Position numbers and translations under genes: made by a program
Notes under the pieces: generated by a model
The model's database searches: none
The model's input: only the letters and a program-made list of their open reading frames with translations
What the model was told of the DNA's origin: nothing
Assembly: GCA_003155465.1 (NCBI GenBank)
Contig: PMCR01000566.1
Span: 1 to 7,403, forward strand
DNA length: 7,403 nucleotides
Source of the DNA: Myxococcales bacterium
GTDB lineage: Bacteria; Myxococcota; Polyangia; Fen-1088
Reading direction: 5' to 3'
In this document: positions 6,192-7,403 of the stretch, piece by piece
Layout of the letters: each line of letters starts with the position of its first letter
How positions within the stretch are numbered: the first letter of the stretch is position 1

Positions 6192-7403
6192 ATGTTTCGT
6201 TGGTTGCGTCGCGCCTACCAGATCGTCTTTCTGGGCTTTTTCCTCTTCCTCGTCTTTGTCACGACCGCGGGTCTGATCCGCAGCTACAACGTGGAGTGGC
6301 TGCTGGAATTCGACCCGCTGGTCGCGGTAACCACGGCGCTGGCCTCGCATTCGCTGCACCACACCCTGCTGTGGTCGCTGGTGCTAATCGTGCCCACCCT
6401 GATCCTAGGCCGTTTCTTCTGCTCGTGGATGTGTCCGATGGGCGTCTTGCACCAGGCGCTGGGGTTCCTGGCGCGCAAACGGCGGCCGCCTGATCGGGTG
6501 AAACAGAACGCCCCACGGGCATCGCACAAGATCAAGTACCTGGTGCTGGCGGTCATGCTCGGCCTGGCCGCGGCGGGCAGCGTGCAGATCGGCTTGCTCG
6601 ATCCCATCGCTTCTACCTGGCGCGGCCTGGCCACGTCGGTCATGCCCGCGCTCGGCAACCTGGCCTTCGGCATGTATCAGGGCGAACGGCACTTCCAATG
6701 GGGAACCCTGATAACCTTGGTGTTCTTCGGCGCGCTGGCGCTCAACTTCGTATACCCGCGGTTCTACTGCCGGGTTCTCTGTCCACTGGGCGCGCTGCTT
6801 GGGCTGCTGTCGAAGTTCTCCCTTTTCCGCATTACCAAGAACCCGGATATCTGCAAGGGCTGCAAGTTCTGCGGGTCCGACTGCCAGGGCGCGGCCGATC
6901 CCCAGGGCACGGTGCGCGCCACCGAGTGCATGGTGTGCCTGAACTGTATCGAGGGCTGCCCGCGCGGGGGGCTTTCCTACCGGTTCATGCCGCCGCTCAA
7001 ACTGTCCACGACCAAAATCGATCTCGTGCGGCGCAAGTGGCTGGCTGCGGGCGTGGCGGGAGTGGTCGCAGTTCCCCTCATGCGCGCCTCCGACGGGGTT
7101 GACCCGCGGCCCAATCCCGCGCGCATCCGGCCACCTGGATCGCTGGAAGAGGACAGCTTCTTGCAGAAATGCCTCAAGTGCGGCGCCTGCATGAAGGTCT
7201 GCCCCACCGGCGGCCTGCAACCCGCATTGCACGAAGCTGGCCTCGAAGGCTTTTGGTCGCCCATCCTGATCCCGCGTATCGGCTACTGCGAGTCCAGCTG
7301 CACCCTGTGCGGCCAGGTCTGTCCTACCGGCGCGATCGAAAAACTGACCATCGCGCAGAAGGTCGGCGAGATGCCGGCCCGGCCGCCGGTGCGCATCGGC
7401 TCG
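6192..7403 (+). CDS. NapH-NapG-type fusion: polyferredoxin membrane protein, 3' end outside window
   Basis: The ATG at 6192, two bases after the DUF362 stop and preceded by a G-run 6 bases upstream, opens a frame that continues to the right edge (404 residues, no stop). The first part is NapH-like. Hydrophobic segments lie near 9-29, 58-76, 115-135 and 171-190, and CxxxCP motifs sit at C77-SWM-CP and C193-RVL-CP, each just after a membrane segment. Two 4Fe-4S motifs follow: C221/224/227/231 and C246/249/252/256-Pro. The first has Gln where Pro normally follows the last Cys. A fifth hydrophobic segment (285-297) preceded by RRKWL then leads into a NapG-like part: RPPGSLEEDSF (313-323), C327/330/333/337-Pro and C366/370/373/377-Pro. 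Family knowledge is that NapH and NapG pass quinol electrons to periplasmic nitrate reductase. No Nap reductase gene is present here, so the acceptor is probably something else. The topology is discussed under findings. Confidence 0.9.
   Translation, partial: MFRWLRRAYQIVFLGFFLFLVFVTTAGLIRSYNVEWLLEFDPLVAVTTALASHSLHHTLLWSLVLIVPTLILGRFFCSWMCPMGVLHQALGFLARKRRPPDRVKQNAPRASHKIKYLVLAVMLGLAAAGSVQIGLLDPIASTWRGLATSVMPALGNLAFGMYQGERHFQWGTLITLVFFGALALNFVYPRFYCRVLCPLGALLGLLSKFSLFRITKNPDICKGCKFCGSDCQGAADPQGTVRATECMVCLNCIEGCPRGGLSYRFMPPLKLSTTKIDLVRRKWLAAGVAGVVAVPLMRASDGVDPRPNPARIRPPGSLEEDSFLQKCLKCGACMKVCPTGGLQPALHEAGLEGFWSPILIPRIGYCESSCTLCGQVCPTGAIEKLTIAQKVGEMPARPPVRIGS

Noticed and set aside
6698..7102. 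Plus-strand open frame inside the NapH/NapG fusion
   Set aside because: It is in a different frame from the fusion, whose conserved Cys motifs run unbroken through this stretch.
6192..7403. Identification as a periplasmic nitrate reductase operon (napGH)
   Set aside because: The family match is to NapH/NapG-type electron carriers only. No NapA, NapB, NapC or NapD is visible, and the neighbours are DUF362 and DUF6599, so nitrate reduction is not supported.

Overview
The window is high-GC DNA, almost fully coded, with seven protein genes and no RNA gene, insertion sequence or CRISPR array that I can see. Gly/Ser-linker lipoproteins, a large exported propeller protein and the codon bias toward G/C at third positions suggest a Myxococcota (Polyangia-like) or related deltaproteobacterial-type chromosome. 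That assignment is an inference from style, not from a marker gene.

Left arm, minus strand (1-2309): a Tat-exported DUF362 protein (2309 to 1401) is followed after 12 bases by an exported eight-repeat beta-propeller protein (1388 to beyond base 1). These two probably form one transcript. Centre: a second, more distant DUF362 protein, predicted to be a Tat lipoprotein, reads rightward (2440-3648). It converges on a small leftward lipoprotein gene with a Gly-rich linker (4440 to 3730). A 12-bp hairpin lies between their ends. Right arm, plus strand (about 4598 to 7403): a tight operon of a membrane-anchored DUF6599-like protein, a third DUF362 protein (4-base overlap), and a NapH-NapG-type fusion iron-sulfur membrane protein (2-base gap) that runs off the right edge.

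The unifying theme is a cell-envelope redox module. The NapH/NapG-like fusion has two cysteine-rich CxxxCP motifs at membrane borders and four 4Fe-4S cysteine motifs, so it looks able to move electrons between the quinone pool and the periplasm. No nitrate reductase (NapA/NapB/NapC) gene is present. Instead, three DUF362 proteins, each with a twin-arginine-type N-terminus, and one DUF6599 protein surround it. The inferred model is that the fusion protein serves one or more of the exported DUF362 proteins. The substrate and reaction are unknown, and no visible gene identifies them.
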